Assembly (NCBI GenBank): GCA_035275065.1
Contig: DATENM010000133.1
Span: 87,324 to 151,323 of the forward strand
DNA from: Blastocatellia bacterium
GTDB taxonomy: Bacteria > Acidobacteriota > Blastocatellia > UBA7656
DNA: 64,000 nucleotides
Direction of reading: 5' to 3'
In this document: in pieces, positions 16,342 to 26,682 of the stretch
Position numbering within the stretch: position 1 is the stretch's first letter
How the letters are laid out: the number at the start of each line of letters is the position of its first letter
The notes under the pieces: model-generated
What the model was told of the DNA's origin: nothing
Seen by the model: only the letters and a program-made list of their open reading frames with translations
Databases searched by the model: none
Made by a program: the position numbers and the translations under genes

Positions 16342-19300
16342 ATGAAGCGCTCGATACGCCTGATCGCCTTAACCGTGTGCGCGGCTGCGCTGGCCGCGAG
16401 TTATTTTCTGCCGCGCGCCGCGGCGCAGCAGAGCAGCATGAAGCCCGTTGACTTTAACCGCGAGGTGCGGCCCATCCTCTCGGACAACTGCTTCGCCTGT
16501 CACGGCCCCGACGACAAGCAGCGACAGGCGGGCCTGCGCTTCGACACCAAAGAGGGCGCGTTTGCAAAGCCCGGCGTCATCGTCCCCGGCGACGCGCAGA
16601 ATTCAAGGCTCATCAAGCGCATCACCTCGAAAGACCCGGCCTTTCGCATGCCGCCCCTCGGTTCGGGCCACAGCCTGACCGAGCCGCAGATCGCGACGCT
16701 CGTGCGCTGGGTGGACGAAGGCGCGCGCTGGAGCAATCACTGGGCCTACCAGCCGATCACTCGCCCTGAGCCGCCTGCTGTAACTAATGCCCCATGGTCG
16801 CGCAACGCCATTGACCGCTTCATCCTGGCGCGACTCGAACGCGAAGGCTTAAAGCCATCGCCGGAAGCCGACCGCGCCACCTTGCTGCGCCGCGTGTCGC
16901 TCGACCTGACGGGCTTGCCGCCGACGCCGCAAGCCCTGGACGCCTTTCTCGCCGACCAATCCCCCGACGCCTACGAAAAGGCCGTCGACCGCTTGCTCGC
17001 CTCGCCGCACTACGGCGAGCGCATGGCGCTGATGTGGTTAGACCTGGCGCGTTACGCCGACACCCACGGCTATCACATAGACAGCCACCGCGATATGTGG
17101 CCGTGGCGCGATTGGGTGATTCAAGCCTTCAATCAGAACAAGCGCTACGATCAATTCACGGTCGAGCAACTGGCGGGCGACCTGCTGCCGAACGCGACCA
17201 CCGAGCAACGCATCGCGTCGGGGTTCAACCGCAATCACATGATTAACTTTGAAGGCGGCGCGATTCCCGAAGAGTACCAAACCGAGTACGTCGTGGATCG
17301 CCTGGAAGCGACGGCGACCACCTGGATGGCGATGACGCTCGGCTGTGCGCGCTGTCATTCGCACAAGTACGACCCGCTGACGCAGAAAGAGTTCTATCAG
17401 TTCTTCGCCTTCTTCAACACGGTTTCGGAGGAAGGGCTGGATGGCCGCGAAGGCAACGCCAAACCGACCTTGCCGCTGCCGACCGCGGAGCAGAAGGCGC
17501 GACAGGATGAGCTAACGAAAGCCATCGCCGCCCGCGACGCCGAGCTGAAAAGCGAAGCGGTCGCCTCGGCGCAAGCCGAGTGGGAGAAAGCCTATGTCGG
17601 GCGCGTTGCCGAATCCAACCGCGAAGGGCTGGCGGCGCATTACCCGCTCGATGGCAGCCTCTCGGACATATCGGGCCGCTATCAACACGGGACGACGGTG
17701 AAGGGCGACCCGACCTTCGGCAGCGGCCGCATCGGTCCTGCCGTGCGCTTTGACGGCGAAACCCAGGTGAGCTTCGGGAAAGTCGGCGGCTTTAATCGCG
17801 GCGACCATTTCACCGTCGCGACCTGGGTGAAGGTCGACAGCAACGTGCCGCTGACGCTGATGCACAAACAGGCGAGCGAAAGCGACCGGCGCGGCTGGGA
17901 GATGTTCTTTGACGACATGGGACTGGTCGGCATTCAGCACTGGGCGGCGCGGCTCAATGTGCGCGTCGTCGCCACTATGCCGGACGAGATCATCCACCTG
18001 CGCACGACCGAGAGAGTCTCTTTCGGCGACTGGCATCACATCGCGCTCACCTATGAGGGGACGGCGAAAGCCGCGGGCCTCAGACTGTTCATTGATGGCA
18101 AGCCGGCAGCGGTCGAAGTCTTAAAAGATAACCTCGTGGGCTCGTGCGCCACGGACGCGGCGTTGCGGGTCGGCTATAAGCCATTCGGCAAGCCGTACAA
18201 GGGGCAGCTCGACGACCTGCGCCTCTACGACCGCGAGCTGGCGGAAAAGGAAATCGCGGATTTAGCCATTCGCTATCCGGTGATGGTGATTCTGTCAGCG
18301 GTCAACGGCAAACGCTCGAAGGATGAAGCCGAGCAGGTGCGCGATTACTTTTTGAATGTTGCGGCGAGCGAGGCTTACCGCCAGCACTATGCCGAGCTGA
18401 AGCGCTTGCGGGCAGAGAAGAAGACGCTCGACAAAGCCATTGTCACGACGATGGTGATGGACGAGATGGCCAAGCCGCGCGAAACCTTCGTGCTGGGGCG
18501 TGGCGATTATCGCAACCGGACTGAAAAGGTCGCGCCCGGCGTGCCCGCGGTCTTGCCGCCGCTGCCGAAAGACGCGGCGTTGAATCGGCTGACGCTCGCC
18601 CGCTGGCTCGTAGACCCGCAGCACCCATTGACCTCGCGGGTGGCGGTCAATCGCTTCTGGCAGATGTTGTTCGGCACAGGCATCGTCAAGACCAGCGAAG
18701 ATTTTGGCTCGCAAGGCGAGCCGCCCGTGCATCCTGAGCTGCTCGATTATCTGGCCGGCGAATTCGTTCGCGGCGGCTGGGATGTGAAGGCGCTGCTGAA
18801 GGAGATTGTCACCTCGGCCACCTATCGCCAATCGTCGAAGCTGACGGCGGAACTGCGCGAGCGCGACCCGGAGAATCGTTTGCTGGCGCGCGGCCCGCGT
18901 TCGCGTTTGCAGGCCGAGCTGGTGCGTGACAACGCGCTTGCGGTGAGCGGCTTGCTCAACGAGCAAGTCGGCGGGCCGAGCGTTTTGCCGTATCAACCGG
19001 CAGGGCTGTGGGAAGAGATGGCCTTTGGCGACGGCTTCTCGGCGCAGGCTTATCAGCAGGCGCACGGCAAGGATTTATATCGCCGCAGCATGTACACCTT
19101 CTGGAAGCGCACGGTGCCGCCGGCTTCGCTGTTGACGTTTGACGCGCCCGACCGCGAGAAATGTGTCGCGCGCCGCGCCGTGACCAACACGCCATTGCAG
19201 GCGCTGGTGCTGCTGAACGACCCGACCTATATCGAAGCGGCGCGGGCGCTGGCCGTGCGCGCGGCGCGCGAAGGCGGCAAAGACACGGCGAGCCGTTTGC

Positions 19301-19536
19301 GCTACGCCTTTCGGCTGGCGACGGCGCGCTGGCCGACGGCGCAGGAATCTACCCTCTTGCGCGAGTTGTTGGCAAAGCAGATGGCTGCTTATCGGCGCGA
19401 CAACAAAGCGGCGCTCGCTTTATTGAAGGTCGGCGAATCGCCGCTCGACCCGCAGCTTGACGTGGCTGAAACGGCGGCGTGGACGGTCGTTACGTCAGCG
19501 ATATTGAACCTCGACGAAACCATCACCAGGGAGTAG
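16342..19536 (+). CDS. Exported DUF1549/DUF1553 (PSCyt1-PSCyt2-PSD1) protein with heme c and LamG domain
   Basis: About 1064 residues. A signal peptide (to about residue 29) is followed by a planctomycete-type cytochrome c domain with the heme motif CFACH at residues 50-54, then a DUF1549 domain, a LamG/concanavalin-like insert in the middle (YPLDGSL through LRLYDREL) and a C-terminal DUF1553 domain. This set is common in Planctomycetota, Verrucomicrobiota and Acidobacteriota and is usually linked to degradation of complex substrates, though the chemistry is unproven. The start is ATG 16342; a TTG six bases upstream is unlikely. The DUF1501 partner begins four bases after its stop. Confidence 0.93.
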   Translation: MKRSIRLIALTVCAAALAASYFLPRAAAQQSSMKPVDFNREVRPILSDNCFACHGPDDKQRQAGLRFDTKEGAFAKPGVIVPGDAQNSRLIKRITSKDPAFRMPPLGSGHSLTEPQIATLVRWVDEGARWSNHWAYQPITRPEPPAVTNAPWSRNAIDRFILARLEREGLKPSPEADRATLLRRVSLDLTGLPPTPQALDAFLADQSPDAYEKAVDRLLASPHYGERMALMWLDLARYADTHGYHIDSHRDMWPWRDWVIQAFNQNKRYDQFTVEQLAGDLLPNATTEQRIASGFNRNHMINFEGGAIPEEYQTEYVVDRLEATATTWMAMTLGCARCHSHKYDPLTQKEFYQFFAFFNTVSEEGLDGREGNAKPTLPLPTAEQKARQDELTKAIAARDAELKSEAVASAQAEWEKAYVGRVAESNREGLAAHYPLDGSLSDISGRYQHGTTVKGDPTFGSGRIGPAVRFDGETQVSFGKVGGFNRGDHFTVATWVKVDSNVPLTLMHKQASESDRRGWEMFFDDMGLVGIQHWAARLNVRVVATMPDEIIHLRTTERVSFGDWHHIALTYEGTAKAAGLRLFIDGKPAAVEVLKDNLVGSCATDAALRVGYKPFGKPYKGQLDDLRLYDRELAEKEIADLAIRYPVMVILSAVNGKRSKDEAEQVRDYFLNVAASEAYRQHYAELKRLRAEKKTLDKAIVTTMVMDEMAKPRETFVLGRGDYRNRTEKVAPGVPAVLPPLPKDAALNRLTLARWLVDPQHPLTSRVAVNRFWQMLFGTGIVKTSEDFGSQGEPPVHPELLDYLAGEFVRGGWDVKALLKEIVTSATYRQSSKLTAELRERDPENRLLARGPRSRLQAELVRDNALAVSGLLNEQVGGPSVLPYQPAGLWEEMAFGDGFSAQAYQQAHGKDLYRRSMYTFWKRTVPPASLLTFDAPDREKCVARRAVTNTPLQALVLLNDPTYIEAARALAVRAAREGGKDTASRLRYAFRLATARWPTAQESTLLRELLAKQMAAYRRDNKAALALLKVGESPLDPQLDVAETAAWTVVTSAILNLDETITRE

Positions 19537-19540
19537 CACG

Positions 19541-21043
19541 ATGTGTAAGGAAGATAACCAGGCCGCGGCCATCGAGCGAGAGCTGGCGCTGGGCATGACG
19601 CGACGGCAGTTCTTCGGCGTCGGCGCGAAAGGCATAGGCATTGCCGCGCTGGCATCATTACTCCAGCCTGAAATGCTTGCGGCTATCGGCGGCGATGAGG
19701 GAACGGCGCGTGACCCGAAGACCGGCGGTCTAGCCGGCCTGCCGCACTTTGCGCCAAAGGCGAAGCGCGTCATCTTCCTGCACCAATCGGGCGGCCCTTC
19801 GCAGATCGAAACCTTCGATTACAAGCCGCCGCTCGAACGCCTGCACGGCACGGAGTTGCCCGAATCGGTGCGCCAGGGGCAGCGCATCACCGGCATGACT
19901 TCGGGGCAGTCGTCACTGCCATGCGTTCGCTCGCTGTTCAAGTTCAGCCAGCACGGCCAGTCGGGCGCGTGGGTGAGCGAACTGCTGCCGCACACGGCGA
20001 AGGTGGTTGATGATTTGGCGATCATCAAGACCATGCATACCGACGCGATCAACCACGACCCGGCGATTACGTTCATCCAAACAGGCTTTCAACAACCGGG
20101 CCGTCCGAGCATGGGCGCATGGGTGAGCTATGGCCTGGGCAGTGTGAATCAGAACCTGCCGGCGTTCGTTGTGCTGCTGTCGCAGGCGCATGCCTTGAAC
20201 ACCGATCAGCCGTTGTTTTCGCGTTTGTGGTCGAGCGGCTTCTTGCCGTCGAATTATCAGGGCGTGCGCTTTCGCGGCGGCGCAACGCCTGTGCTGTTCC
20301 TGGACGACGCGCCCGGCGTGAGCAAGACGACGCGGCGGCAGATGCTCGACGCCGTGGGGCGCTTGAACAAGATGAAGGCGGCGGAGTATGGCGACCCGGA
20401 GATCGAAACGCGAGTCGCGCAGTACGAGATGGCTTATCGCATGCAGACGAGCGTGCCCGACCTGATGGATTTGTCGAAGGAGCCGGATTCGGTCTTTGAA
20501 ATGTACGGCCCGGAATCGCGCCGACCGGGGAGCTATGCGGCGAACTGTCTGCTGGCGCGGCGGCTCGCCGAACGTAATGTGCGTTTCATTCAGCTCTACC
20601 ATCGCGGCTGGGATCAACATAACGATCTGCCGCGCGACCTGGCGCTGCAATGTCGAGGCACGGATCAGCCGACAGCGGCATTAATTACAGACTTGAAACA
20701 GCGCGGCCTGCTCGACGACACGCTGGTGGTGTGGGGCGGGGAATTCGGGCGCACGGTCTATTGCCAGGGCAAGCTGACCGAAGGCAATTACGGGCGCGAC
20801 CACCACCCGCGCAACTTCGCGATGTGGCTGGCGGGCGGCGGCATCAAGCGCGGCATGGTGATGGGCGAAACCGACGACTTCAGTTATAACGCCGTCGCCG
20901 ACCCTGTCAGCGTCTTTGATTTGCAGGCGACGATTCTGCATCTGCTCGGCGTAGACCACAAACGCCTGACCTTCAAGTTTCAGGGCCGCCATTTTCGATT
21001 GACCGACGTGCATGGCGAAGTCGTCGAGAAGCTGCTGGCTTGA
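19541..21043 (+). CDS. DUF1501 protein with Tat-type leader
   Basis: A 500-residue protein of the DUF1501 family (alkaline-phosphatase/sulfatase-like fold). The N-terminus has TRRQFFG followed by a hydrophobic stretch, consistent with twin-arginine export of a folded protein. Conserved family segments include HQSGGPSQIETFDYKP, a VVWGGEFGRT metal-site region and GRDHHPRNFA. It forms a two-gene operon with the DUF1549/1553 gene, and such pairs are widespread. The precise reaction is unknown. Confidence 0.92.
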   Translation: MCKEDNQAAAIERELALGMTRRQFFGVGAKGIGIAALASLLQPEMLAAIGGDEGTARDPKTGGLAGLPHFAPKAKRVIFLHQSGGPSQIETFDYKPPLERLHGTELPESVRQGQRITGMTSGQSSLPCVRSLFKFSQHGQSGAWVSELLPHTAKVVDDLAIIKTMHTDAINHDPAITFIQTGFQQPGRPSMGAWVSYGLGSVNQNLPAFVVLLSQAHALNTDQPLFSRLWSSGFLPSNYQGVRFRGGATPVLFLDDAPGVSKTTRRQMLDAVGRLNKMKAAEYGDPEIETRVAQYEMAYRMQTSVPDLMDLSKEPDSVFEMYGPESRRPGSYAANCLLARRLAERNVRFIQLYHRGWDQHNDLPRDLALQCRGTDQPTAALITDLKQRGLLDDTLVVWGGEFGRTVYCQGKLTEGNYGRDHHPRNFAMWLAGGGIKRGMVMGETDDFSYNAVADPVSVFDLQATILHLLGVDHKRLTFKFQGRHFRLTDVHGEVVEKLLA

Positions 21044-21059
21044 AGCGCGAGCCCGACGC

Positions 21060-21377
21060 TTATTTGTCATCCGACTCTGACCGGCTGGCGGCTGGTGAGC
21101 TGAGATTCAGTGAGATCGGCGAGCCGTCATCTTCTGGACCACGCTCCTGCCGCCGCACGTTAAGCCAAACCTTAATCCACTGGTAAGCGGCAAAGACGGC
21201 AAGCGTTAAGACGATGCTGCCGATGGCCGCGACCCACCAGCCATATCTGCTCAGTACGACATAGCCGGCGGCCAGCATCGCCACCGCGTAAAGCGCCGTC
21301 AGGACGATCTGCCAATGCGGGTCTATTTTCTCGTCCTCTTCCTGTTCCTCATTGCGCTGGTTGTATTCATCAAACAT
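21060..21377 (-). CDS. Small protein with two predicted membrane helices
   Basis: A 105-residue protein with an acidic N-terminus, two hydrophobic segments (around residues 24-42 and 47-66) and a charged tail. No family recognised. It lies 32 bases downstream of the PQQ dehydrogenase on the same strand and may be co-transcribed, perhaps as a membrane anchor or accessory subunit, but that is a guess from position. Confidence 0.65.
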   Translation of the reverse strand: MFDEYNQRNEEQEEDEKIDPHWQIVLTALYAVAMLAAGYVVLSRYGWWVAAIGSIVLTLAVFAAYQWIKVWLNVRRQERGPEDDGSPISLNLSSPAASRSESDDK

Positions 21378-21409
21378 TTCACCACCTCCAAAACCCAGGC
21401 GGCTTGCCT

Positions 21410-23578
21410 TTAATCTGGAAGGGCGAAGGCGATGTAAGCATCGCCCGACTTCGTGCCCATCTTGCCGCCGCCCGCGGCGATCACGACGAATTGCTTGCCG
21501 TTCACTTCATAGGTGCTGGGCGTCGCGTATCCGCCTGCCGGGAGCTGCGTCTCCCAGAGCAGCTTGCCTGTGCGCTTGTCGAAGGCGCGAAACTTTTCGT
21601 CTTTGGTTGCGCCGATGAAGATCAAGCCGCCCGCCGTGACAATCGGCCCGCCATAATTTTCGGTCCCGGTGATCGGGATGCCGCGCTTCGTCAGCTCGGC
21701 GAATTCTCCAAGCGGTATCTGCCAATCGATCTTGCCGCTGTTCAGGTTGACGGCGGTGAGCGTGCCCCACGGCGGCTTCACCGCCGGGTAGCCGTTCGGG
21801 TCGAGAAAGCGATTATAGCCGGTGATCGTGAAAGGCATGTCGCTAGCCCTCTCGCCATTCGGCTTCGTCGGCGAGGCGACGCCCGCCGTTTCTTCGTCGT
21901 AGAGGTAACGCAACAGGTCTTGCTTCTGCGCGTCGGCTAGATAAGCGAACGAAGGCATCCAGCCGCGGCCGTGCTCGATGATCCGCTGCGCCTGGTCGTG
22001 CCGCATGCGTTCGGCCAGGTTGATCAACGTCGGGGCGTTCTGTTGCGTCGCGCCGCGCCGATCAATGCCATGACACGAGGCGCAGTTCTGTCGGTAAACG
22101 GCTTCGCCCGCGGTCTTCGGTGCGACCTCGACCATCGTCAAAATCCATGCCATCTCGTTGGCGTTGACGTAGAGCCGCCCGCTCGCCGGATCATACGCCG
22201 CGCCGCCCCATTCGGCTCCGCCGTCGAAGCCCGGAAAGATCACCGTCCCTTCTTTGCTCGGCGGGATGAACTGGCGCCCGGTGCGCGTGCCTTTCAAGCG
22301 CGCCAGAATCGCGGCGCGGGCTTCGGGTGAAATGTCCGTGACGCTCTCTTCGGTCAAGGTCTGCCGGGCGAACGGCGGCGGCTTGACCGGCAGCGGCTGC
22401 GTCCGACTGGCTTGCTCGCCTGCAAGGTCTGAGGGCGGCACGGGCCGCTCGGTGATCGGGAAGACAGGCTTGCCGGTGGCGCGCTCGAAGACGAAGACGT
22501 AGCCTTGCTTGGTGGTCTGCGCGACGGCATCGATCAATCGTCCATTGCGCCGCAGCGTGACCAGAACGGGCGCGGCGGGAAGGTCGCGGTCCCAGAGGTC
22601 GTGATGCACGAACTGGTAATGCCAGCGTCTGCGCCCGGTCGCCGCGTCGAGCGCCAGCAGGCAATCGGCGAACAGGTTAGCGCCTTTGCGATTGCCGCCA
22701 TAGAAATCGAATGCCGCCGAGCCGGTCGGCAGAAAGACGATGCCGCGTTTGGTATCAACGCTGATGCCGCTCCAGGCATTCGCGCCGCCGATGCGTTGCC
22801 ACGCGTCCTTAGGCCAGGTCTGATAGCCATACTCGCCGGGCCAGGGAATCGTGTGAAACGTCCAGCGAATCTTGCCCGTCCGCACGTCGTAGGCGCGAAT
22901 GTGACCGGGAGCCGCGGGGCCTGGGCCTTCGTTGACGCGGGTGCCGAGAATTAGCACGTCTTTGTAAATCGCCCCCGGCGTGTTCGACAAAACGAACAGT
23001 CCCTTGATGTCGCGGCCCAGCCCTTCGGTCAGGTCAACGCTGCCCTGTTTGCCGAACGACGCGATGGGCTGACCGTTGCGCGCATTGAGCGCATAGAGGC
23101 GCTCGCCGGCGCAGACCAGGATGCGCCGGTCGTCACCGCTTGCCCAGTAAGTCACGCCGCGATTCGCGCCTAAAGAACTGGCCTGCGCGCCGGCTTTGAA
23201 CGGGTCGAACGTCCATAGCTCTTTACCGGTTGCTGCTTCGAGTGCGAAGACTTTGATCTGCGGCGACGTGGCGTACAAGACGCCGTCAACGATGATCGGG
23301 TTACATTGAATCTGTGAGCGGTTGTCTTCGCGGTGATCGCCTGTGTGATAGACCCAGGCGACTCTCAAGCGGCTGACATTCGTCGTGTTGATCTGGGCGA
23401 GCGGCGAGTACTGTGTATGCGCAGGGTTGCCGCCATGCGTCGGCCACTCGCTGGAGGCGGTTTCCGCATCATTATCAGCACGGCTCGGCGGCGCGGCGAT
23501 GGCCCACGCCAACGCCGCCACGGCGAATAGGACGATAACGAAAAGTTGAAGTAAGGATTGATTTCGTAGCTTGGGCAT
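21410..23578 (-). CDS. PQQ-dependent dehydrogenase with heme c domain inside the propeller
   Basis: A 722-residue quinoprotein. An N-terminal hydrophobic segment (residues 9-30) acts as signal or anchor. Propeller blades with W-motif repeats (ATGKELWTF, RTGKIRWTF, ATGRRRWHY, NSGKIDWQI, RTGKLLWET) surround a cytochrome c segment with CASCHG near residue 498. Electrons from substrate oxidation would pass from PQQ to the heme and on to the respiratory chain in the periplasm. The resemblance is to glucose/alcohol quinoprotein dehydrogenases; the actual substrate is not evident. PQQ biosynthesis genes are not in the window. Confidence 0.9.
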   Translation of the reverse strand: MPKLRNQSLLQLFVIVLFAVAALAWAIAAPPSRADNDAETASSEWPTHGGNPAHTQYSPLAQINTTNVSRLRVAWVYHTGDHREDNRSQIQCNPIIVDGVLYATSPQIKVFALEAATGKELWTFDPFKAGAQASSLGANRGVTYWASGDDRRILVCAGERLYALNARNGQPIASFGKQGSVDLTEGLGRDIKGLFVLSNTPGAIYKDVLILGTRVNEGPGPAAPGHIRAYDVRTGKIRWTFHTIPWPGEYGYQTWPKDAWQRIGGANAWSGISVDTKRGIVFLPTGSAAFDFYGGNRKGANLFADCLLALDAATGRRRWHYQFVHHDLWDRDLPAAPVLVTLRRNGRLIDAVAQTTKQGYVFVFERATGKPVFPITERPVPPSDLAGEQASRTQPLPVKPPPFARQTLTEESVTDISPEARAAILARLKGTRTGRQFIPPSKEGTVIFPGFDGGAEWGGAAYDPASGRLYVNANEMAWILTMVEVAPKTAGEAVYRQNCASCHGIDRRGATQQNAPTLINLAERMRHDQAQRIIEHGRGWMPSFAYLADAQKQDLLRYLYDEETAGVASPTKPNGERASDMPFTITGYNRFLDPNGYPAVKPPWGTLTAVNLNSGKIDWQIPLGEFAELTKRGIPITGTENYGGPIVTAGGLIFIGATKDEKFRAFDKRTGKLLWETQLPAGGYATPSTYEVNGKQFVVIAAGGGKMGTKSGDAYIAFALPD

Positions 23579-23741
23579 AGGCGTCAGACTATCATTCTTG
23601 CCGGCTCGCTAACCAGCCTGACAACGCACGGCGGGCACGCTTCTTGCCAGTTCGGCAGCCGCCGGTTACAGTGAAAACCGTGCATGCTTTTTCAAGCTGC
23701 GAGGCAACCGTCAGCAATCACCATTCGACTGGAGAAGAACA

Positions 23742-24731
23742 ATGCAAAAGCGAAATCTAGGGAAAAGCGGCCTGGAAGTTTCAGCCCTCGGCCTGGGCTG
23801 CATGGGCATGTCGGAGTTCTACGGCAAGGGCGACGACAGCGAATCGTTGGCGACGATTCGCCGGGCGCTTGAGCTGGGCGTGAACTTTCTGGACACCGCC
23901 GATATGTACGGCCCTTACACCAACGAAGAGCTGGTCGGGCGCGCCATCCGCGGCCGCCGCGATGAAGTCATCATCGCCACGAAATTCGGCATCGTCCGCG
24001 ACCCGGCGAATCCCGCCGTGCGCAGCGTCAGCGGCAAGCCTGATTATGTGCGCCGGTCTTGCGAAGGCAGCCTGAAGCGGCTCGGCATCGACACCATTGA
24101 TCTCTACTACCAGCACCGCGTTGATCTGCAAACGCCCATCGAAGAGACGGTCGGCGCGATGGCTGACCTCGTTCATGAAGGTAAGGTTCGTTACATCGGC
24201 CTATCCGAAGCGTCCGCCGAAACGCTGCGCCGCGCCTGCGCTGTGCACCCGGTCAGCGCCTTGCAGACTGAATACTCATTGTGGAGCCGCGACCCTGAAG
24301 ACGAAATCCTGCCGGCCTGTCGCGAGCTTGGCGTCGGCTTTGTCGCCTACAGTCCGCTTGGGCGCGGCTTTTTGACTGGCCAGATTAAGCGCTTCGACGA
24401 CCTGGCGGCGGACGATTACCGTCGCCACGCGCCGCGCTTTCAAGGCGAAAACTTCGCCAAGAATCTCGACCTTGTGCGGCGCATCGAAGAGATGGCGCAC
24501 GAGAAGGGCTGCACCCCCGCACAGCTCGCGCTGGCCTGGACATTGGCACAGGGCGAAGACATCATACCGATTCCGGGAACCAAGCGCCGGGCTTACCTGG
24601 AAGAGAACATCGCCGCGCTAGACATCGAATTGAGCGCCGATGATCTGCGCCGCATTGATGAGATCGCGCCTCAGGGAGCGGCTGCCGGCACCCGCTACCC
24701 TGAAGCGCTGATGGGCATGGTCAATCGCTAG
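23742..24731 (+). CDS. Aldo/keto reductase, AKR13-like
   Basis: A 329-residue NADPH-dependent reductase. Active-site residues: Asp and Tyr in LDTADMYGPYTNEE, Lys in IATKFG and His in YYQHRVD. The cofactor-binding end reads IIPIPGTKRRAYLEEN. The N-terminal MQKRNLGKSGLEVSALGLGCMG is the typical opening. GGAGAAG precedes the ATG. A CocE-type hydrolase follows 11 bases downstream, so the two are probably one operon; no shared substrate is evident. Confidence 0.93.
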   Translation: MQKRNLGKSGLEVSALGLGCMGMSEFYGKGDDSESLATIRRALELGVNFLDTADMYGPYTNEELVGRAIRGRRDEVIIATKFGIVRDPANPAVRSVSGKPDYVRRSCEGSLKRLGIDTIDLYYQHRVDLQTPIEETVGAMADLVHEGKVRYIGLSEASAETLRRACAVHPVSALQTEYSLWSRDPEDEILPACRELGVGFVAYSPLGRGFLTGQIKRFDDLAADDYRRHAPRFQGENFAKNLDLVRRIEEMAHEKGCTPAQLALAWTLAQGEDIIPIPGTKRRAYLEENIAALDIELSADDLRRIDEIAPQGAAAGTRYPEALMGMVNR

Positions 24732-24742
24732 AGGTGAGTTGG

Positions 24743-26638
24743 ATGAAAGCTTACAAAACGCTTATGGCGGCGGCGATGATTCTGCTCGCCATGTTCTCGG
24801 TCGGCGCGGCGCAAACCGCTGATAACGTCAGGGCGCATTATACGAAGTACGAGTACCTGGTCCCGATGCGCGATGGCGTGCGGCTATTCACCTCGGTCTA
24901 CGTCCCGAAAGACAAGTCGCAAGCGTATCCCTTCCTGCTGACCCGCACGCCCTACAGCGTCGCGCCCTATGGCGTTGACTTTTATCGCGCGACGCTTGGC
25001 CCTTCGCCCGAATTCGAGAAGGAGGGCTTCATCTTCGTCTATCAAGACGCGCGCGGTCGCTATATGTCGGAAGGCGAGTTTCAGCAGGTGCGCCCCTTCA
25101 AGCCGGACAAGCGCGGCCCGAAAGACATAGACGAGAGCACCGACACTTATGACACCATCGAGTGGCTGTTGAAGAACGTCGCCGACAACAATGGCCGTGT
25201 CGGCATGGTCGGCATCTCGCAGCCGGGCTTTCATGTCGCCGCCAGCTTGATGGACACGCACCCGGCGCTCAAGTGCGCATCGCCGCAAGCGCCGACCGCC
25301 GACTATTATCTGAACGACGACGTCTATCACAACGGCGCGTTCATGCTGGCGGCGAATTTCTGGTTCTATTCGTCATTCAGGCCGCGCAGAGGCGGGCCGG
25401 AACCCCCCGTGCAGCGCCCGCCTTTCGATTCCGGCACGCCCGATGGTTATGATTTCTTCCTGCGCCTTGGCCCGCTCGCCGAGGTTAATCAAAGGCTGCT
25501 CAACGGCGAAGCCGGGTACTGGCAGGAGATCATTGACCACCCCAACTATGACGAGTTCTGGAAGCCGCGCTCGCTGTGGCGCTTTATGAACAACGTCAAG
25601 TGCGCCGTGTTGAACGTCGGCGGCTGGTTCGATGCCGAAGACCCGATGGGGCCGTTTCACACCTACCGCGCCGTCGAAAAGAACAATCCCGGCGCGACCA
25701 ATCTGCTGGTCATGGGGCCGTGGTCGCATGGCGGCTGGGCGCGTGGCGATGGCGACAAACTCGGCAACCTCAACTTCGGCGTCAAGACGGCGGCGTTTTT
25801 CCGCGAGCAGATTCAGTTCCCGTTTTTCATGCATTATCTGAAAGACAAGCCGGCCACTTTGCCCGAAGCCTATATGTTTCTGACCGGCCTCAACGAATGG
25901 CGCGCGCTGTCGGATTGGCCGCCGAAAGATGCAAGTCCTCGGACCATGTACTTTCAAGCCGGCGGGCGGTTAGGCGGTGACGCGCCTACGGGCGAGGGCA
26001 CATTTGATGAATACGTCAGCGATCCAAATCGCCCCGTGCCTTATCTCGGTTACATCGTCAAAGGCATGACTTCGGATTACCTGACTGAAGATCAGCGCTT
26101 CGCCGCCGAGCGGCCTGACGTGCTGGTCTACAAAAGCGAGCCGCTCGACGAGGACGTGACCATAGCCGGCCCGCTTCATGTCAATCTCAATGTCTCGACT
26201 TCGGGAACCGATAGTGATTTTGTGGTGAAGCTGATCGATGTCTATCCCGGCGATTATCCCCAGCCGCCCGCGCCCGAAGGTCAGCCGGTGCCGGCCAACA
26301 CAGTCCGCATGGGCGGCTACCAACAGCTGGTGCGCGGCGAGCCGTTTCGCGGTAAGTTCCGCAACGGTTTTGACAAGCCGCAGCCGTTCGTCCCCGGTCA
26401 GCCGGCGGCCATTCATTTCGCGACCCCGGATGTCTATCACACTTTCCGCAAAGGCCATCGCATGATGGTGCAGGTGCAAAGCTCATGGTTCCCTGTGGTT
26501 GATCGCAACCCGCAGAAGTTCATGGACATTCCCAAAGCGGCGGCGGCGGATTTTCAGAAAGCCACGGAGCGCGTCTATCGCGCGCGCAACCTCAGCTCGT
26601 CAATCACCGTTCTGGTTGACCCCAAGCCGACCCGGTAG
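24743..26638 (+). CDS. Secreted CocE/NonD-family hydrolase (X-Pro dipeptidyl-peptidase-like)
   Basis: About 631 residues. The ATG at 24743 has GAGGTGAG just upstream; the in-frame GTG at 24734 lies in that site and is unlikely. A signal peptide ends near GAAQT. The N-terminal alpha/beta-hydrolase domain has the nucleophile Ser in GISQPG near residue 157 (family usually GISYGG), and GPWSHGGW supplies the likely catalytic His region. A C-terminal jelly-roll domain (from about 450) is typical of CocE and glutaryl-acylase relatives. It hydrolyses an ester or amide bond; the substrate is unknown. Confidence 0.9.
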   Translation: MKAYKTLMAAAMILLAMFSVGAAQTADNVRAHYTKYEYLVPMRDGVRLFTSVYVPKDKSQAYPFLLTRTPYSVAPYGVDFYRATLGPSPEFEKEGFIFVYQDARGRYMSEGEFQQVRPFKPDKRGPKDIDESTDTYDTIEWLLKNVADNNGRVGMVGISQPGFHVAASLMDTHPALKCASPQAPTADYYLNDDVYHNGAFMLAANFWFYSSFRPRRGGPEPPVQRPPFDSGTPDGYDFFLRLGPLAEVNQRLLNGEAGYWQEIIDHPNYDEFWKPRSLWRFMNNVKCAVLNVGGWFDAEDPMGPFHTYRAVEKNNPGATNLLVMGPWSHGGWARGDGDKLGNLNFGVKTAAFFREQIQFPFFMHYLKDKPATLPEAYMFLTGLNEWRALSDWPPKDASPRTMYFQAGGRLGGDAPTGEGTFDEYVSDPNRPVPYLGYIVKGMTSDYLTEDQRFAAERPDVLVYKSEPLDEDVTIAGPLHVNLNVSTSGTDSDFVVKLIDVYPGDYPQPPAPEGQPVPANTVRMGGYQQLVRGEPFRGKFRNGFDKPQPFVPGQPAAIHFATPDVYHTFRKGHRMMVQVQSSWFPVVDRNPQKFMDIPKAAAADFQKATERVYRARNLSSSITVLVDPKPTR

Positions 26639-26682
26639 GAAGTGATGAGTGATGACCGAGGGGCCTCAGATGGGTTTGCCAT

